Source: Mactra quadrangularis
Lineage: Eukaryota; Mollusca; Bivalvia; Venerida; Mactridae
Direction: 5' to 3'
DNA length: 64,000 nucleotides
Assembly (NCBI GenBank): GCA_025267735.1
Contig: CM046309.1
Location: 35,377,202 to 35,441,201 of the forward strand
Below are positions 63,763 to 64,000 of this stretch, in pieces. Both the position numbers and the translations under genes were made by a program. The first letter of the stretch is position 1. Each line of letters starts with the position of its first letter. The notes under the pieces were generated by a model. The model had not been told where the DNA came from, ran no database searches, and saw only the letters and a program-made list of their open reading frames with translations.

Positions 63763-64000
63763 AAATATCGAAGACCTGTTTATTAATGAATTAAAACTAT
63801 GTCAAAATCAGTGTCATCATATAGTTTACTTATCCATGGCAACTTAAACACAAACAGAAACAAACAAGAATCAATTCCGTAGTTACATCACACTCCATAG
63901 TTCCTTTCCTGTTTGGTAAGTAATTTGAACAAAGTGTACTAGAATGAGACTTGGCTGCATATGATTCAATTCTGAGAAGAAAAGACTACCAGGAGTAAAC

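Larger units (their letters stand above)
52054..64000. other. region upstream of the MAP7 long-form start
   Basis: About 12 kb without a supported protein-coding exon. Contains a 75-bp foldback copy (54707-54782), 'ctataaagaccac' and 'cccaaagcccagg' repeat copies (55573-55745, 57665-57785), a SINE fragment (59490-59635), the tRNA-like unit and large hairpin (59840-60303), a reverse repeat copy (62410-62515), a 13-bp minisatellite (62694-62822) and a tRNA-like SINE head (63692-63762). It may include 5'UTR exons and the promoter of the long form; I could not place them. Confidence 0.55.

Overview
The window is AT-rich animal nuclear DNA, most likely from a bivalve mollusc. It has small exons separated by kilobase introns, GT-AG splice sites and metazoan Kozak contexts. 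It also carries several dispersed repeats of a kind I associate with clam and mussel genomes: motifs close to 'gggagataactct', a 'gtttgacctagtgacc' element, and a tandem-core element that ends in 'aagtcgagc'. The phylum call is an inference from these repeats and the gene structure; I cannot name a species.

The only protein-coding gene I can support lies on the minus strand and fills most of the window. It encodes a MAP7/ensconsin-family microtubule-associated protein (a kinesin-1 recruiter). I reconstructed it exon by exon from splice sites, and every junction keeps the reading frame. In transcription order: long first exon 51948-52053; acidic Ser-rich exon 41906-42400; alternative short first exon 29662-29743; microtubule-binding coiled coil 21221-21462; 18724-19015; 14576-14722; 11605-11793 (or to 11838); 11204-11259; 10126-10389; a 48-nt microexon 9167-9214; 5034-5238; and 1844-2153, which begins the C-terminal MAP7 helix. 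The gene then runs off the left edge. The long form is at least 784 residues and the short form about 611, both without the missing C-terminus.

The two 5' ends differ in what precedes the shared coiled coil. The long form starts in 51948-52053 and adds about 200 acidic, Ser-rich residues. The short form starts in 29662-29743 and adds only 28. Both reach exon 21221-21462 in phase 1. CpG retention around 29720-30800 supports a second promoter there. A second CpG cluster at 4090-4470 could be a third.

Everything else is introns, the 12-kb region upstream of the long start, and repeats. These include tRNA-derived SINEs (all on the gene's strand), elements ending in a 'tataccccc...gggggtata' hairpin, a Helentron/pearl-like element with six core repeats (15439-16447), a foldback element inside a (TA)n tract (39240-39836), a 75-bp foldback family in three copies, a 69-bp satellite (42652-43170), a ~150-bp array with a dyad 'atggc' core (44474-45870), an (AACC)n tract, a tRNA-Arg-like pol III unit (59971-60079) and a 140-nt near-perfect hairpin (60164-60303). 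I see no operon, CRISPR array, virus or multi-gene novel system. The points most worth following up are the transcript architecture of the MAP7 gene and the hairpin and foldback elements.
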